Shown here: piece by piece, positions 5,331-6,326 of the stretch
How the letters are laid out: each line of letters begins with the position of its first letter
How positions within the stretch are numbered: the stretch's first letter is position 1
NCBI GenBank assembly: GCA_036558265.1
Contig: DATBFY010000613.1
Span: 1-6,326, forward strand
Length of the DNA: 6,326 bases
Direction: 5' to 3'
From: RYN-433 sp036558265
GTDB lineage: Bacteria; Planctomycetota; Phycisphaerae; Tepidisphaerales; Tepidisphaeraceae
Notes under the pieces: model-generated
Database searches by the model: none
Seen by the model: only the letters and a program-made list of their open reading frames with translations
What the model was told of the DNA's origin: nothing
Position numbers and translations under genes: made by a program

Positions 5331-6326
5331 CTAAGGGTGCGCCGAGGGCGCGGTCGCCGGACCGGCGGATTGTACCCCAACCTCCGTTCCGGCGGGGATA
5401 TAAAAGAACGCGATGCCTAGAATCGCGTAGAGCGCCAGCAGCAGCACGCCCTCGAACCAGTTGCTCTCCCCGTTCATGCAGAGCACGACCACGATCCCCA
5501 CCGTGATCACCACCGCCACCACCTCCATGGGCGAGAAGATCAGGTTCAGCGGGCGCACGTGATCGGGCGAGATGCCCGTCGCGTGGAACAGCCAGCTCAC
5601 CAGCACCAGGAACGGGACGGCAAAGAGCGCGATCTGGATGCTCGACTGGTAGGTGATCGTCATCGCGGTGTCCATGTCGTCGCGCATGGCCAGGAGGACG
5701 GCGGTCGAGTGTTCGGCGGCGTTACCGATGATCGCCAGCAGGATCACCCCGACGAACACGTCGCTCCAGTGCAGCTCATGGGCCATCTGCTCGGCCGAGC
5801 CCACCAGCAGCTCGGCGACGATCCCCACGCCCACCGACGCGGCCAGCAGCACGATGAGGCTTCGCTTGACGGACCAGGCGTGCCTGCCGATCGCGGCGAT
5901 GCCGGGCTTGTCCTCGTCGCTGCGGGCAGGCTGGCGGCTAAACAGGTGCCGGTGGGTGCGCAGGGTGAAGAGCAGCCCCAGGGCGTAGACGGCCAGGAGG
6001 ACCAGGCTGGTCGCCAGCGATACCTTTTCCTCGTGCTCGTGGAGCTTGAGGTCGTGGAGGCGCTCGCCGGTGAAGTGGAAGATGGCCGGGAAGAGCATGG
6101 CCCCGGTCGCCAGGGCGAGGATGCCGGAATTGGCCTCGGCGGCGGATCGGGAAAAGAGTTGCTTTTCGCGTCGCCACCCCCCTGCCACCATGGCGATGCC
6201 GGTGACCAGCAGCAGGTTGCCGATGATCGAGCCGGTGAGCGACGCCTTGACGATGTCGTTGAGGCCCTTGGAGAGGGCGATGCAGCCGATGATGATCTCG
6301 GCGGCGTTGCCGAAGGTTGCGTTGAG
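5331..6326 (-). CDS. cax: Ca2+/H+ antiporter, CAX family (partial, N-terminus outside window)
   Basis: This membrane antiporter exports calcium in exchange for protons. The frame is open to the right edge, giving 331 visible residues; roughly the first 50-80 of a family length near 350-400 are missing. The visible part opens with the first alpha-repeat motif LNATFGNAAEIIIG, and the second repeat has the matching GNAAEHSTAVLLAMRDDMD (GNAAE at 201-205 of the fragment). The paired glutamates in these motifs are the cation-binding residues of the CaCA superfamily. KASLTGSIIGNLLLVTGIAM follows the first motif and YQSSIQIALFAVPFLVLVSW the second, as in other CAX proteins. Hydrophobic segments alternate with a His/acid-rich loop (about 87-101) and a charged central loop (about 123-141). 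An ATG at 6191 is internal: it lies within the first repeat region, so it is not the start. The next gene downstream (3661-5283) is probably in the same operon. Family assignment is confident; Ca2+ over other cations is from family knowledge. Confidence 0.92.
   Translation of the reverse strand, partial: LNATFGNAAEIIIGCIALSKGLNDIVKASLTGSIIGNLLLVTGIAMVAGGWRREKQLFSRSAAEANSGILALATGAMLFPAIFHFTGERLHDLKLHEHEEKVSLATSLVLLAVYALGLLFTLRTHRHLFSRQPARSDEDKPGIAAIGRHAWSVKRSLIVLLAASVGVGIVAELLVGSAEQMAHELHWSDVFVGVILLAIIGNAAEHSTAVLLAMRDDMDTAMTITYQSSIQIALFAVPFLVLVSWLFHATGISPDHVRPLNLIFSPMEVVAVVITVGIVVVLCMNGESNWFEGVLLLALYAILGIAFFYIPAGTEVGVQSAGPATAPSAHP

Noticed and set aside
3688..5334. Plus-strand open frame of 548 codons opposite the SPFH/propeller gene
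   Set aside because: Its translation is rich in Gly, Arg, Asp and Gln without any recognisable domain. The minus-strand frame has a strong SD, folded-domain patterns and normal composition. Long antisense frames are expected in GC-rich coding DNA.

Overview
The window is GC-rich bacterial DNA (about two thirds G+C by eye). It holds four substantial genes and the first codons of a fifth. The protein types together suggest a planctomycete, most likely the Phycisphaerae side of the phylum. These are a membrane-anchored SPOR-like protein with a short 'LFEV' N-terminal motif, an SPFH-like domain joined to a beta-propeller, and an alpha/beta-hydrolase whose nucleophile is replaced. That placement rests on remembered family patterns and was not tested by a search.

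Layout from left to right. A divergent pair opens the window: only Met-Thr-Asn-Ala of a minus-strand gene (1-12), facing a plus-strand RsuA/RluB-type rRNA pseudouridine synthase (101-961). That gene converges, across a 45-base gap with a short hairpin, on a minus-strand single-pass membrane protein with a C-terminal SPOR-like domain (1007-2086). A 359-base divergent intergenic region follows (2087-2445). It carries a good sigma70-type promoter facing the SPOR-like gene, which implies a leader of about 150 nt, and several dyads facing the other gene. A plus-strand membrane-anchored alpha/beta-hydrolase-fold protein (2446-3642) then converges, across only 18 bases, on a minus-strand gene (3661-5283) for a soluble SPFH-like/coiled-coil/beta-propeller protein. 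Upstream of it on the same strand, 47 bases away, is a Ca2+/H+ antiporter of the CAX family (5331-6326) that runs off the right edge and lacks its N-terminus.

How the genes relate. The antiporter and the SPFH/propeller gene are probably cotranscribed. The SPOR-like and hydrolase-fold genes share a divergent control region, and both encode single-pass membrane proteins. The pseudouridine synthase is a housekeeping gene. No mobile element, CRISPR array, tRNA or rRNA is visible. The points most worth a second look are the apparently catalytically dead hydrolase, the SPFH-propeller fusion, the N-terminal motifs of the SPOR-like protein, and the structured intergenic region.
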